22,306 nucleotides of DNA from a virus. Made by a program: the position numbers and the translations under genes. The stretch covers positions 1 to 22,306 of IMG/VR virus record IMGVR_UViG_3300012920_000309. One strand, written 5' to 3'. Under the pieces are notes generated by a model. It worked only from the letters and a program-made list of their open reading frames with translations. It ran no database searches and was not told where the DNA came from. Every line of letters starts with the position of its first letter. Position 1 is the first letter of the stretch. Positions 22,147 through 22,306 of this stretch are shown here, piece after piece.

Positions 22147-22306
22147 CACCCCCAAGTGTGCCTCGCTTACTTCGTCCTGACAATTTAGAGTAATTCTCAC
22201 TAGCAATATCAGAAAGATTGATACCCAAGTCATTTGCCAAATTAGCGCAGTACCATAGAACATCACCAATCTCCGCTGCTATTTCAAGTTTCTTTACTTC
22301 AAATGA
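22130..22306 (-). CDS. MazG-like nucleotide pyrophosphohydrolase, C-terminal part
   Basis: The last 58 residues of a gene entering from the right edge. Residues read SFEVKKLEIAAEIGDVLWYC, then ANLANDLGINLSDIASENYS, and end in RGTLGGDGDNR. The EIGD is the ExxD metal-binding half of the MazG ExxE...ExxD motif; DVLWY, a small-residue helix, N-x-x-KL and the RGT-x-x-GDGDNR end are family hallmarks. Such enzymes hydrolyse (d)NTPs or related nucleotides such as ppGpp to monophosphates. Phage copies are thought to tune host nucleotide pools or stress signals. The catalytic N-terminal half is outside the window. It is the first of three overlapping leftward genes. Confidence 0.82.
   Translation of the reverse strand, partial: SFEVKKLEIAAEIGDVLWYCANLANDLGINLSDIASENYSKLSGRSKRGTLGGDGDNR

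Noticed and set aside
22147-22269. Extended N-terminus for the 51-residue membrane protein
   Set aside because: This part lies over the MazG-like frame, which has strong family motifs; the GGGGGTG site favours the start at 22146.
1-22306. tRNA genes, CRISPR arrays, insertion sequences or attachment sites
   Set aside because: No cloverleaf, spaced direct-repeat array, transposase or integrase was seen; the window is consistent with continuous phage structural DNA.

Overview
This window is AT-rich viral DNA. It reads as the late, structural half of a tailed phage with a short, podovirus-like tail. The order scaffold, major capsid protein, small head protein, head-tail adaptor, nozzle-like protein, fibres, very large internal proteins supports this, as does the absence of any tape measure, tail tube, sheath or baseplate gene. 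The protein style (Asn/Thr/Ser-rich fibre modules, LamG and SPRY-like adhesin domains, giant internal proteins, a MazG-type pyrophosphohydrolase) matches environmental marine phages of alphaproteobacteria. That host guess is inference; no host gene is present. Terminase, portal, replication, lysis and integration genes are not in the window.

Layout. From 53 to 21925 every gene points right. (1) 53-2773, head: scaffold, major capsid protein and a small head or decoration protein. A sigma70-type promoter and a structured leader of about 200 nt lie before the capsid gene, and a hairpin with a short T-run follows the decoration gene. (2) 2826-5067, connector: adaptor and propeller-like nozzle. 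(3) 5067-13504, a long run of fibre and adhesin genes, including two tiny cysteine-containing ORFs, a LamG/SPRY-type 916-residue adhesin and a tail-assembly-chaperone-like protein. A textbook TTGACA-N17-TATAAT promoter restarts transcription inside this run at 7208. (4) 13522-21925, internal or ejection-type proteins of 914, 74, 162, 440 and 1213 residues. (5) 21935-22306, three overlapping leftward genes: two tiny membrane proteins and the end of a MazG-like gene. They meet the late operon at a bidirectional terminator.

How it works together. The rightward genes are packed with TAATG or ATGA overlaps, so they are probably translated as coupled operons. The two sigma70-like promoters share a CTTAT-N2/3-ATAAG dyad in the -35/-10 spacer, which suggests host RNA polymerase plus a common regulator. 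The capsid cassette (promoter, leader, attenuating hairpin) looks built to give extra capsid and decoration protein. The best leads for something undescribed are the shared promoter/operator box, the capsid leader RNA, the cysteine micro-ORFs, the 11-residue repeat array in the 914-residue protein, and the nested micro-membrane genes that end inside the terminator hairpin. All functions are read from sequence by eye; no database search was run.
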